Part shown: positions 1 to 7,977 of the stretch, one piece after another
Position numbering within the stretch: the first letter of the stretch is position 1
Layout: each line of letters starts with the position of its first letter
From: Devosia sp.
Lineage (GTDB): Bacteria > Pseudomonadota > Alphaproteobacteria > Rhizobiales > Devosiaceae
Reading direction: 5' to 3'
DNA length: 64,000 bases
Assembly: GCF_024707125.1 (NCBI RefSeq)
Contig: NZ_JANQAH010000011.1
Coordinates: 992,001-1,056,000 of the forward strand
Notes under the pieces: model-generated
The model's database searches: none
Seen by the model: the letters and a program-made list of their open reading frames with translations, nothing else
Told to the model about the DNA's origin: nothing
Program-made: the position numbers and the translations under genes

Positions 1-539
1 AAGGTGATGTGGAACTGGTAGCGCTCGTGATCGGGATGGCGGTAGCCGAAGAGATCGGCAAACCGGTTCCGCCATTCGGCCATCGCCTTGCGGTCGGTTT
101 CCCTCGCCCCTTCGACGATCAGCCCCGTTGGCACGGCCTGCACCAGTTCCACGGCAAAATCGGGTCCTTCGGCAAAGCCTTCGAGACGCTGCAACAATAG
201 CGCGGTGACATCCGGCACCGGAGTATCGAGCGGCAGGTTTTCCGGCCAATAGGGCGCGGCACGACGACGGCCCAGCACACCCTGGAAGAGCGTCATATGG
301 AGGCTCTGCGGCGCGGTGAATGCCAGGTTTTGGGCATCGGCCATGCCCAGATAACGCTGCCGCGCATCGAGAAGGGCCTCTTCGGTCGCGGTCTCGGGCT
401 GGAGGTGACAAACCACCGTATTGCCCGGATCGGAGAGGAATGTGCCGGCCTCGTCATAGCGGGTGCCGAGATGGCTTGGCGCATCCGCATTGCTGGAAAG
501 ACCGAAGTGAAGGGCGAGCTTTTCGGGGCTGATGGACAA
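1..539 (-). CDS. DUF1868 family protein (2H phosphoesterase / 2'-5' RNA ligase-like), 3' end off window
   Basis: Read on the minus strand, an open frame starts at a TTG at 539 with a GGAG about 8 nt upstream and runs off the window edge. It begins LSISPEKLALHFGLSSNAD and then shows SHLGTRYDE, GNTVVCHL and a later SLHMTLFQGV segment (an H-x-T-type motif). These match my recollection of the DUF1868 family, relatives of 2'-5' RNA ligase-type 2H phosphoesterases. The upstream in-frame stop lies about 30 nt before the TTG, with no ATG between, so a TTG (or unusual) start is needed. About 180 residues are present and the C-terminus is missing. The biochemical function of the family is not established, and the substrate cannot be told. 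Confidence 0.72.
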   Translation of the reverse strand, partial: MSISPEKLALHFGLSSNADAPSHLGTRYDEAGTFLSDPGNTVVCHLQPETATEEALLDARQRYLGMADAQNLAFTAPQSLHMTLFQGVLGRRRAAPYWPENLPLDTPVPDVTALLLQRLEGFAEGPDFAVELVQAVPTGLIVEGARETDRKAMAEWRNRFADLFGYRHPDHERYQFHIT

Positions 540-704
540 GGCGGGGCTCCGGCGGGCTGAATTGCCCCCGGCTTAGCGGGCCAAGACGAACCCGGCATGA
601 CAGCCCAGCGTCAGAAACGTTAACCTTTTCCATTGTCACGCCATTCTGCCGCCTCTACTCTTCGCGCAGTTGATTTGCTGTGCGCGGGGCAAAGGTCAGG
701 CACG

Positions 705-1695
705 ATGACGCAAGGTTACGATCCCTATCACCTCGCCAGTCCCACCGTTTACCTCGTCAAGATCGTCATTTTTTCTGGTGCTGATCGCCCTCGTGGCGGC
801 GATCCTGTTCACCAATATCGTGACCTTTTTCTGGGCCAACCCGTTCATCAACTCGATGATCTTCTTCGCCCTCTTCATCGGCATCTTCCTCAGTTTCCGG
901 CAGCTGTTCCGCCTCTTTCCCGAGGTGAAATGGGTCAACTCGCTCCAGGACGGCAATTCGGCCCAGGTACGCCCGCCGGTACTATTGGCCCCCGTCGCCG
1001 GTCTTCTGCGCGAACGCATTGGCGAGGCGGTCATTACGCCCACCTCCATGCGTTCCATTCTCGATTCGGTGGGCAATCGCCTCGATGAAGCCAAGGACAC
1101 CTCGCGCTACCTGACGGGCCTTCTGGTCTTCCTCGGCCTCATGGGGACCTTTTACGGCCTTTTGGAAACCGTGGGGTCAGTTGCCGGCGTCATCAACGCG
1201 CTCGACGTGACCTCGGCTGACAGCGCCTCGCTCTTTACCAATCTCAAGGAAGGCCTCGCCGCCCCGCTCGCCGGCATGGGCACCGCCTTTTCGTCCTCGC
1301 TCTTCGGCCTCGCCGGTTCGCTGATCCTGGGTTTTCTCGACCTGCAGACGAGCCAGGCGCAGAACGCCTTCTATACCGATCTCGAAGACTGGATGACCTC
1401 CATGACCGAGCTCGATCATCCGGTCAGCGCCATGCAGGCCAATGCCGGCGGCCCGGACATGCAGGCCATGATCGACAGCATCGGCGCCAGCATGCAGAGC
1501 CAGAATTCCTCGCAGAACGCCATCCGCGCCATGGCCGAACTGGCGCGCGGCATCGATGGGCTGGTCAAGCATATCCGTACCGAACAGGAAGACCTGCGCG
1601 CCTATATTACCGAACAGGGCGAGACCAATAGAAAGCTGCGCGACCTCATCGAGGCCATGCTCAACGAGACCGACAATTCCGAGCGCCGGGACTAG
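705..1695 (+). CDS. MotA/TolQ/ExbB-like proton-channel protein, apparent frameshift in a T6 run
   Basis: Inner-membrane protein of the MotA/TolQ/ExbB superfamily, expected to form a proton-conducting stator with the OmpA-like protein encoded 3 nt downstream. The N-terminus (MTQGYDPYHLASPTVYLVK) reads from the ATG at 705. It must switch frame at the six Ts at 769-774 to join the long frame that continues as VLIALVAAILF. Removing one T gives an uninterrupted protein of about 329 residues. Four hydrophobic segments are visible: two near the N-terminus, one around TSRYLTGLLVFLGLMGTFYG, and one around LAGMGTAFSSSLFGLAGSL. A helical cytoplasmic tail follows. An internal GTG at 778 could start a shorter product but has no Shine-Dalgarno sequence and would lose the cytoplasmic N-terminus. 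The exact ion-motive role is unknown; no flagellar genes are nearby. Confidence 0.75.
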
Positions 1696-1698
1696 GCC

Positions 1699-2724
1699 AT
1701 GGCATCGAGCCGCTCACGCCGCAGGGTAGAGGCCAATTACTGGCCGGGCTTCGTCGATGCCCTCTCAAGCCTGCTGCTCGTCATCATCTTCCTCCTGAGC
1801 CTCTTCATGCTCACCCAGTTCTTTCTGGGGCAGGAAATCCAGGGGCGGGACACGGCACTGTCGCGGCTCAATAGCCAGATCGCCGAACTGACCGAGCTGC
1901 TGCAACTCGAGCGCGCCAATTCCGACGATCTCACCGCACAATTGGCGACGCTGACGGCAACGCTGGCGACCGCTGACGCGCAGAACCAGAGCCTGACCAG
2001 CCAACTCTCGGGCATCGGTGCCGGGCTTGGCGATCGCGACGACACCATTGCGGGCCTGCAGGAAGACCTGCTGAACTCCGAAAAGCTCTCCGACGAGGCC
2101 AATGCGCAGGTGGCGCTGCTCAACCAGCAGCTCGCGGCCCTCCGCACCCAGATCGCCGCATTGGAATCGGCGCTCGAAGCCTCGGAAACCCGCGATACGG
2201 AATCGCGCACCCAGATCGCCGATCTCGGCCGTCGCCTCAACCTGGCTCTGGCCCAACGCGTACAGGACCTGTCGCGCTACCGCTCCGACTTCTTCGGCCG
2301 CCTGCGCGAAATCCTCGAAGGCCGCGCCGATGTCCGCATCGTGGGGGACCGCTTCGTCTTCCAATCCGAAGTGCTGTTCGACCCCGGTCAGGCCGATATT
2401 GCCACCGAAGGCACACCACAACTCGACGCCCTGGCCGACGCCATCCTGCAGCTCGAAACGGAAATCCCGCCCGATATCAATTGGGTGCTGCGTATCGATG
2501 GCCACACGGATAGCCGCCCGATTTCCAACGCCCGCTTCCCATCCAACTGGGAGCTGTCTGCGGCGCGCGCCATTTCGGTGGCGCAATATCTCGTCAGCAA
2601 GGGCGTGGCCCCAGCCCGTCTCGTCGCGGCAGGGTTCGGCGAATTTGCCCCGCTCGATCCAGGCGATACGGAAGAAGCGTTCCGGCGCAATCGACGGATC
2701 GAGTTTAAGCTGACTGAAGGGTGA
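1699..2724 (+). CDS. OmpA/MotB-like peptidoglycan-binding membrane protein with coiled coil
   Basis: Partner of the preceding MotA/ExbB-like gene (3-nt gap). After a basic N-terminus it has one membrane helix opened by WPGFVDALSSLLLVIIF, where Asp20 occupies the position of the proton-binding aspartate of MotB-type stators. Residues about 50-175 are rich in Leu, Gln, Ala and Glu heptads (ELTELLQLER, LLNQQLAALRTQIAALE) and look like a long periplasmic coiled coil. The C-terminal ~120 residues are an OmpA-like peptidoglycan-binding domain, with FDPGQADI, IDGHTDSRPI and RRIEFKL motifs. The pair resembles stator units that tether to the wall. In Hyphomicrobiales such pairs are usually annotated only generically. 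Function is inferred from architecture. Confidence 0.85.
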   Translation: MASSRSRRRVEANYWPGFVDALSSLLLVIIFLLSLFMLTQFFLGQEIQGRDTALSRLNSQIAELTELLQLERANSDDLTAQLATLTATLATADAQNQSLTSQLSGIGAGLGDRDDTIAGLQEDLLNSEKLSDEANAQVALLNQQLAALRTQIAALESALEASETRDTESRTQIADLGRRLNLALAQRVQDLSRYRSDFFGRLREILEGRADVRIVGDRFVFQSEVLFDPGQADIATEGTPQLDALADAILQLETEIPPDINWVLRIDGHTDSRPISNARFPSNWELSAARAISVAQYLVSKGVAPARLVAAGFGEFAPLDPGDTEEAFRRNRRIEFKLTEG

Positions 2725-2781
2725 TTGGCGACGGCGCCCGCGCCGTCAAATCGCTCCAGTGGAGCGATTTGAGCCAATCAC
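2721..2781. repeat. Cloverleaf-like nested inverted repeat after the OmpA gene
   Basis: Outer arms GTGATTGGC (2721-2729) and GCCAATCAC (2773-2781) are exact reverse complements. Between them sit two further hairpins: GACGGCGC-CC-GCGCCGTC (2730-2747) and TCAAATCGCTCC-AGT-GGAGCGATTTGA (2746-2772). The whole can fold as a three-way junction. The outer arm contains the TGA of the upstream gene. There is no following T-run, so it is not a classic terminator. Confidence 0.7.
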
Positions 2782-2828
2782 GGGTCGAGCCTTGCGAGAC
2801 CCCGGATCAGCTTCGGCGGACGCAGAGA

Positions 2829-2852
2829 GATTCCCGCTTTCGCAGGAATGAC
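2829..2852. repeat. Single hairpin of dispersed repeat family A
   Basis: One copy of the ATTCCCGC-TTTC-GC(G)GGAAT hairpin followed by GAC, with one mismatch. Elsewhere in the window this unit occurs in facing pairs; here the partner is missing or decayed. Confidence 0.6.
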
Positions 2853-2872
2853 ATCGTGTGTCGGGAGCCTCT

Positions 2873-4717
2873 CTAGTGCGAAACATCCCCGCGGAACTGC
2901 AACTTGGCCAGTTCCGCGTATCGTCCGCCCTTGGCCACCAGCTCCTGATGCGTGCCCTGGTCGATGATCCGTCCCGCTTCGAGTACGAGGATCTTGTTGG
3001 CATCGCGGATGGTGGCGAGGCGATGGGCGATGACAAGGGTCGTCCGTCCCTGCATCAGGTGTTCGAGCGCCAGCTGCACCAGCCGCTCGCTCTGCGCGTC
3101 AAGCGCTGAAGTCGCCTCGTCGAGCAGCAGGATCGGTGCGTTCTTGAGAATGGCCCGGGCAATGGCGAGGCGCTGTTTCTGGCCGCCCGAGAGCATGACG
3201 CCGCGTTCGCCCACAATGGTGTCGTAACCTGCGGGCAGATCGACCACGAAGTCATGTACCAGCGCCGCACGCGCCGCTGCTTCCACTTCTGCATCGGTTG
3301 CGCCGGGCTTGCCGAAGCGGATGTTTTCAGCGATCGAGCCGGCAAAGATCGTCGGCTCCTGCTCGACATAGGCAAAGCGCTGGCGCAGATCGGCCAGACG
3401 CGCATGGCGAATATCGACGCCATCGACACGGATGGTGCCGCCAGTGACGTCATAAAAGCGCTGCAGCAGCGACAGCGTCGTCGACTTGCCCGAGCCCGAG
3501 GGACCGACAAGCGCCACGGTCTCGCCCTTGGCAACGGAAAAACTCACATCGTCGAGCACGCGGCCGGGCTGGCCGGGATCATAGCTGAAGGCAACGTGAT
3601 CGAAGGCCACTGTTCCGAGTGAAGGAACGGGCAGGTCCACCGGATTTTCCGGATCTTCGATCGACGCTTCGGTCGAAAGAATTTCCGTCAACCGCTCGGT
3701 CGAGCCGGCGACCGTCTGCAGGGCACCAAGAACTTCCGAGACATTGGTCAGGGCGCCGGAGGCCATGAGGGCGTAGACCATGAACTGGGCCAGCTGCCCG
3801 GCGGTCACCGAGCCCTCAAAAACGGCTCGGGCGCCCCACCAGACGAGGCCCACCAACGCACAGGTGCCGAGGAAAATGACCAGCGAGACAAGAACGGACC
3901 GGGCACCGAGACGGCGAACTTCTGCGCGGTAGCTTTCCTCGCTGCGCCCCTCATAAATGCCGGCCTGCACCTGTTCCTGGGTAAAGGCCTTGACGGTGCG
4001 AGTGGCGCCCAGCATTTCGGTTGCCATGGCGGACAGGTCGGCCAGTGCGTCCTGGGTCTTGTGGGACATGCCGCGCAGGCGGCGAGAATAGCCCACCACC
4101 GGGATGAGGATCGCGGGCGCCGCGACGACGACCACCAGGGTCAGGACCGGGCTGGTCAACACCATCATGATCAGCGCGCCGATGATCGTGACCATCGAAC
4201 GCAGGAAGAGCGAAAAACTCGAGCCCACGGCGCCGCGAATGATGGCCGTATCCGCATTGAGGCGGCTGGTCAGCTCGCCAACGCGATTGGAGTCGAAGTA
4301 GCGCTGGTCGAGTGTCAGAAGATGGGAAAAGGCCGCCTTGCGCAGGTCGGCGACGACGCGTTCGCCAATGACCGATATGAAATAAAACCGGGCGCCGCTC
4401 GCCACCGCCATGACCGCCGCAATGACGATGATGATGAGGCCATATTGGCTCACCTTGTCGAGGTTCTGCGCGACAAAACCCTGATCGACGACACCGCCCA
4501 GCATGGCGGGGATGGCGAGCGAGGTGATGGCCGAGGTGAGAAGAAACAGGACCGTGAGGGTCAATCGCACCGGATAGGCGAGCACAAAGGGCAGCAGCTG
4601 GCGCAGGGGCGAGAGCCGCTTCGTCTGGAGCTTGGCGGCGGAGATCACCTTTTCGGTGGTGTTTTCCGCCGGGGCGGCTTGATCGGTCATATTGGGGGCC
4701 GCATTCCGATTGCGCAA
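2873..4717 (-). CDS. ABC exporter, fused membrane and ATPase domains (MsbA-like)
   Basis: A 614-residue half-transporter with six predicted membrane helices (roughly residues 40-330) fused to an ABC ATPase. The ATPase shows Walker A GPSGSGKSTT, signature LSGGQKQRLAIARA, Walker B ILLLDEATSALD and the H-loop VIAHRLATI. Such proteins work as homo- or heterodimers exporting lipids, peptides or drugs; the substrate cannot be told here. Start: TTG at 4717 has an AGAGG 5-6 nt upstream, whereas the ATG at 4690 (MTDQAAP) has only a weak site, so both are possible. It is convergent with the OmpA-like gene and divergent from rpmE, with no transport partners beside it. Confidence 0.88.
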   Translation of the reverse strand: MRNRNAAPNMTDQAAPAENTTEKVISAAKLQTKRLSPLRQLLPFVLAYPVRLTLTVLFLLTSAITSLAIPAMLGGVVDQGFVAQNLDKVSQYGLIIIVIAAVMAVASGARFYFISVIGERVVADLRKAAFSHLLTLDQRYFDSNRVGELTSRLNADTAIIRGAVGSSFSLFLRSMVTIIGALIMMVLTSPVLTLVVVVAAPAILIPVVGYSRRLRGMSHKTQDALADLSAMATEMLGATRTVKAFTQEQVQAGIYEGRSEESYRAEVRRLGARSVLVSLVIFLGTCALVGLVWWGARAVFEGSVTAGQLAQFMVYALMASGALTNVSEVLGALQTVAGSTERLTEILSTEASIEDPENPVDLPVPSLGTVAFDHVAFSYDPGQPGRVLDDVSFSVAKGETVALVGPSGSGKSTTLSLLQRFYDVTGGTIRVDGVDIRHARLADLRQRFAYVEQEPTIFAGSIAENIRFGKPGATDAEVEAAARAALVHDFVVDLPAGYDTIVGERGVMLSGGQKQRLAIARAILKNAPILLLDEATSALDAQSERLVQLALEHLMQGRTTLVIAHRLATIRDANKILVLEAGRIIDQGTHQELVAKGGRYAELAKLQFRGDVSH

Positions 4718-4900
4718 AGCCGCCTCTAGACGGCCGGTTGGATATAGGCTCCCCTCTTAGCGGGAGCAACAGCCGGGAAACGGGTAAAATTGCCGCTCCC
4801 CCGCCCTTGCCTATTGGGGTTCCATTATGTAAGAAGCCGCCAACAACAAGTTTCCAGCTCTCCGGGCGCCACGGCGCCCGTTTGATTTGAGGCGAAGACC

Positions 4901-5122
4901 ATGAAGGCCGATATTCATCCCGACTACCACACCATCAACGTCGTCATGACCGATGGCACCAGCTATGTCACCCGTTCCACCTATGGCAAGGAAGGCGACA
5001 CGCTGCAGCTCGACATCGATCCCAAGACCCATCCCGCCTGGACCGGCGGCACGGGCCAGCTGATGGACCGCGGTGGCCGCGTCAGCCGCTTCAAGGAACG
5101 CTTCAAGGGCCTCGGCCTCTAA
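4901..5122 (+). CDS. rpmE: 50S ribosomal protein L31
   Basis: A 73-residue protein starting [10 protein letters not shown], with the usual L31 features including [11 protein letters not shown] and the C-terminal [12 protein letters not shown]31 is a small protein of the large ribosomal subunit at the subunit bridge. The zinc-binding CxxC of zinc-type L31 is not seen, so this is the C-minus type common in alphaproteobacteria. A GAGGCGAAG ribosome-binding site precedes the ATG. It is monocistronic, with a strong hairpin-T6 terminator about 90 nt downstream. Confidence 0.96.
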   Translation: MKADIHPDYHTINVVMTDGTSYVTRSTYGKEGDTLQLDIDPKTHPAWTGGTGQLMDRGGRVSRFKERFKGLGL

Positions 5123-5195
5123 GAGTGCTTTCAGGAAAAGTGGGCACCACTTTTCCGGTTCGAAAGCGCGACCAGCTGGAACCCAAAGCGTTTCT
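5123..5195. repeat. Rhizobial-type palindromic repeat (family E)
   Basis: Directly after the rpmE stop lies GAGTGCTTTCAGGAAAAGTGG-GCA-CCACTTTTCC followed by GGTTCGAAAGCGC. The inner 10-bp hairpin GGAAAAGTGG/CCACTTTTCC is exact, and TGCTTTC/GAAAGC form outer arms; an AAAGCGTTTC follows. This GGAAAAGTGGGAACC-type palindrome is abundant in Hyphomicrobiales genomes. A decayed copy occurs upstream of secA. Confidence 0.7.
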
Positions 5196-5215
5196 GGCGA
5201 CAGAATTCTGAAAAG

Positions 5216-5238
5216 CCCGGCCTCGCGCCGGGTTTTTT
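5216..5238 (+). terminator. Rho-independent terminator of rpmE
   Basis: Stem CCCGGC/GCCGGG with 5-nt loop CTCGC, followed by six Ts. It sits 94 nt after rpmE and about 20 nt before the next gene. Confidence 0.85.
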
Positions 5239-5258
5239 GTTGGTTGAGTGTTTTGCAC

Positions 5259-5543
5259 ATGTTTGTCCTCAACGTGACCTATCTGGCCCCGATCGAAGCG
5301 GTCGAGCCCCATATCGAGGCGCATATGAAGTGGGTGGCCGAGGGCTATGAGCGCGGCTGGTTCCTTGCCTCGGGCCGCAAGAACCCGCGCACGGGCGGCA
5401 TCATCCTCGCCAAGGGCAATCGCGAAGAGATCGAGGCCTATCTGGCCCAGGACCCGTTCGTGACGAGCGGCGTCGCCAAATATGAGGTGACGGAAGCGCT
5501 GTTCAGCCGCACGGCGCCGGGATTGGAAGCCTTGGCGAACTAG
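5259..5543 (+). CDS. YciI family protein
   Basis: A 94-residue single-domain protein MFVLNVTYLAPIEAVEPHIEAH of the YciI-like ferredoxin-fold family. The family's conserved His (in PHIEAHMKW) and Asp (in AQDPFVTSGV) are present. Family members are small dimers proposed to be hydrolase- or dehydrochlorinase-like; the physiological role is unclear. The ATG at 5259 is chosen because it follows the rpmE terminator and matches the family's N-terminus; a longer upstream frame overlaps rpmE and is not credible. No strong ribosome-binding site is visible. Convergent with accA. Confidence 0.85.
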   Translation: MFVLNVTYLAPIEAVEPHIEAHMKWVAEGYERGWFLASGRKNPRTGGIILAKGNREEIEAYLAQDPFVTSGVAKYEVTEALFSRTAPGLEALAN

Positions 5544-5558
5544 CGCCACGCCACGCAC

Positions 5559-5590
5559 AAAAAACGCGGCCCCAAGGAAGAGGCCGCGTT
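5559..5590 (-). terminator. Terminator of accA (minus strand)
   Basis: Exact 9-bp stem AACGCGGCC/GGCCGCGTT with a 10-nt loop. On the minus strand it is followed by a run of six Ts, and it lies 29 nt beyond the accA stop. Confidence 0.85.
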
Positions 5591-5618
5591 CTGATCTCGT
5601 CGGTCGAAAAGGTTCGGC

Positions 5619-6572
5619 CTAGATGTTGGTACCGATCGCCAAGAACTTCTCGCGGCGATGTTCGCGCGTTTCCAGGCGCGATTTTCCGGCGAACTCAGCC
5701 AAGAAGTCGGAAATGGCGACGCGGGTCGAATCCATCACCTGACCATGGTGGCGATGCGCGCCGCCGGTCGGTTCGGGAATGATGCCGTCGATCACCTTGA
5801 ACGAGAGCAGGTCCTGCGCCGTGATCTTCTGGGCTGTTGCCATATCCTGCGCCTTGGCGGCGTCGCGGAAGAGGATCGAAGCGCCGGCTTCGGGCGAAAT
5901 CACCGAATAGATGGCGTTTTCGAGCATCAGCACGCGATTGGCCGTGGCAATGGCGATAGCGCCGCCCGAACCACCTTCACCGATGATGATGGCGATGTTG
6001 GGCACGCCGAGCTCAAGGCCCTTTTCGGTCGAACGGGCAATGGCCTCCGCCTGGCCGCGCTCTTCCGCGCCAATGCCGGGATAGGCACCGGCCGTATCGA
6101 CAAAGGAAATCACCGGAATGTTGAAGCGGTCAGCCATGTCCATGATGCGGACGGCCTTGCGATAGCCTTCGGGATTGGCCATGCCGAAATTGTGTTTCAG
6201 GCGCGTCTCGGTTGAATTGCCCTTTTCCTGGCCGAGAATGGCCACGGGCAACCCGTTGAAACGGCCGAAGCCGGCCTGCAGCGCTGCGTCCTCGCCGAAT
6301 TTGCGGTCGCCGGCCAGCGGCGTCCATTCGGTGATCAGCGTCGACACATAATCGGAAAAATGCGGACGCTGCGGATGGCGCGCCACCTGGGTCTTCTGCC
6401 AGGGTGTGAGCTTTTTGTAGATTTCCACCAGCGCCTCGTCGGCGCGGGCAGACAGCCGGTTCACTTCCTCGTCGATGGACACGGCCTGATCGGTCGCGGC
6501 GAGGGATTTGAGTTCGGCGATCTTTGCTTCGAGATCGGCGACCGGCTTTTCAAAATCGAGATAAGACAGCAT
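5619..6572 (-). CDS. accA: Acetyl-CoA carboxylase carboxyltransferase subunit alpha
   Basis: A 317-residue protein that, with AccD, transfers the carboxyl group from biotin carboxyl carrier protein to acetyl-CoA, giving malonyl-CoA for fatty-acid synthesis. Typical features are the N-terminal coiled region SYLDFEKPVADLEAKIAELK, the HPQRPHFSDYV segment, the crotonase-like core with FVDTAGAYPGIGAEERGQ, and the oxyanion-loop glycines IIGEGGSGGA. Length matches the family (315-320). It stands alone here (accD is elsewhere), ends at a strong terminator, and xerD lies upstream on the same strand 157 nt away. Confidence 0.97.
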   Translation of the reverse strand: MLSYLDFEKPVADLEAKIAELKSLAATDQAVSIDEEVNRLSARADEALVEIYKKLTPWQKTQVARHPQRPHFSDYVSTLITEWTPLAGDRKFGEDAALQAGFGRFNGLPVAILGQEKGNSTETRLKHNFGMANPEGYRKAVRIMDMADRFNIPVISFVDTAGAYPGIGAEERGQAEAIARSTEKGLELGVPNIAIIIGEGGSGGAIAIATANRVLMLENAIYSVISPEAGASILFRDAAKAQDMATAQKITAQDLLSFKVIDGIIPEPTGGAHRHHGQVMDSTRVAISDFLAEFAGKSRLETREHRREKFLAIGTNI

Positions 6573-6728
6573 CCCACCCGCCAGTAAGGGTCGTTGTTAT
6601 GGACCCGGATTGTTCTAGGCCACGGCTCTTGCGCCCTAAAGTGGCCGGAAAGTGGCGATGGTTCAATGCCGAGTCAAGTTTCGGAAAGGAAATGCATGGG
6701 ATTTCCCCCCGTTCCCACAGGCTCGACC

Positions 6729-7634
6729 CTATCCACCGGCCAGCGGATGGTGCGTTTCCACCAGATTGCGCAATTTTTCATCCAGCACATGGGTATAAAT
6801 CTGCGTAGTCGAAATATCGGCATGTCCGAGCAGCATCTGCACGACACGCAGGTCTGCGCCACCCGCGAGGAGGTGGCTCGCAAAGGCATGGCGCAAGACG
6901 TGCGGCGCGACGCGGGCCGAAGAAATCCCCGCCCGCCCGGCCAGCGCTTTCAAGTCCCGCGCAAAAACCTGCCGTGCCAGGTGACCACTTTCGCCCTTGG
7001 CCGGAAAGAGCCAGGTAGCATCCTTTGGGAGCATCTTGGCCCATGCCCGCACTGCATCGCGCGCCCTATCATTCATGGGAACGACTCGGTCCTTGTTGCC
7101 CTTGCCGACTACGGTGATGAAGCTGGATTCGCGCATAACCGCGGAACGCTTGAGCGCCACAAGCTCGGAAACGCGCAATCCGGTCGCGTAGAGCATTTCC
7201 AGAAGGCAATAGAGCCGCAAGGCTGCTTCCTGCCTTGCCGGAATTGCTTCCGCATTGGCCTCCTCTTCCGCCAGCTTCAGCAGCTTGTCGACCTCGGCCA
7301 CCGACAGCACTTTTGGCAGTGGCCGCCGCGTCTTGGGGCTGGCGACAATCCGCGTTGGATCATCGCCCCGCATCCCGTCGGCACAAAGGAACTTATGAAA
7401 TTGCCGAATGGCCGAGAGGTGCCGCGCGCTTGAAGAGGCCGAAAGCCCCTCCGCCTTGAGCCCATCGAGATAGGCGTTCACCGTCTCGCGCGGACAGTCG
7501 AGCAAGGTCTGCTTCTTGCCCGCAACAAAGCCGGCATAGCTTGTAAGATCACGCCGATAGGCGGCAATTGTATTGGCCGCGGCGCCCCGCTCGGCGCTCA
7601 TCATTTCGAGGAAGGCCCCGACGAGGTGGCTCAT
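6729..7634 (-). CDS. xerD: Site-specific tyrosine recombinase XerD
   Basis: A 301-residue tyrosine recombinase. With XerC it resolves chromosome dimers at dif during division. It has an N-terminal SAM-like core-binding domain (residues about 1-90) and a catalytic domain carrying the first Arg in ATGLRVSEL, Lys in GKGNKDR, H-x-x-R in HVLRHAFASHLL, and GHADISTTQIYTHV with the nucleophilic Tyr. Its start codon overlaps the stop of the upstream small gene (ATGA), so the two are translationally coupled. Position next to divergent aroK-aroB is typical of Hyphomicrobiales and supports XerD over XerC or a phage integrase. Confidence 0.93.
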   Translation of the reverse strand: MSHLVGAFLEMMSAERGAAANTIAAYRRDLTSYAGFVAGKKQTLLDCPRETVNAYLDGLKAEGLSASSSARHLSAIRQFHKFLCADGMRGDDPTRIVASPKTRRPLPKVLSVAEVDKLLKLAEEEANAEAIPARQEAALRLYCLLEMLYATGLRVSELVALKRSAVMRESSFITVVGKGNKDRVVPMNDRARDAVRAWAKMLPKDATWLFPAKGESGHLARQVFARDLKALAGRAGISSARVAPHVLRHAFASHLLAGGADLRVVQMLLGHADISTTQIYTHVLDEKLRNLVETHHPLAGG

Positions 7635-7849
7635 TGGCCCGGTGTCGCGGCCGGCGTGCTGGTCACATTGGGCGTCGGCATGCCCACCGGTCGGGTCGGC
7701 GCCGTTTCACCCAAAAGCTCGCGCGTCGGGATATTGCGCACCACGTCCTTGGGATTGGGCTCGACGAAGGAGACGAGCGCAAACATCCCCGCATAGACGA
7801 GGCCAGCCAGGAACAGGATGGTGATCAGCAGGCGAAAGAGAGTCGGCAT
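7631..7849 (-). CDS. Small membrane protein upstream of xerD
   Basis: A 72-residue protein with one N-terminal membrane segment (LFRLLITILFLAGLVYAGMFAL), then the polar conserved-looking stretch EPNPKDVVRNIPTREL and a Pro/Thr-rich tail. The stop overlaps the xerD start by 4 nt. A protein of this form occurs at the aroK/xerD junction in other Hyphomicrobiales as far as I recall. Its function is unknown; it is likely inner-membrane anchored with a periplasmic tail. Confidence 0.7.
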   Translation of the reverse strand: MPTLFRLLITILFLAGLVYAGMFALVSFVEPNPKDVVRNIPTRELLGETAPTRPVGMPTPNVTSTPAATPGQ

Positions 7850-7977
7850 GAGCTTTCCGGCGTTTTCGCATCAAACTTTGCCACAGAAAGGTTTCCATCC
7901 GGTAGGCAAAATCGCGTTGCGCTTGACAGCTTTGGGCCGTATCGCTTCAACCGGCCTTAAGTTCGGAGGGCGCTTTC

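Noticed and set aside
778-2724. Zorya-type anti-phage system (ZorA/ZorB)
   Set aside because: The two-gene membrane unit has the right plan, but no ZorC/ZorD/ZorE helicase or nuclease genes follow. Its neighbours are housekeeping genes, and the pair looks like a conserved chromosomal unit.
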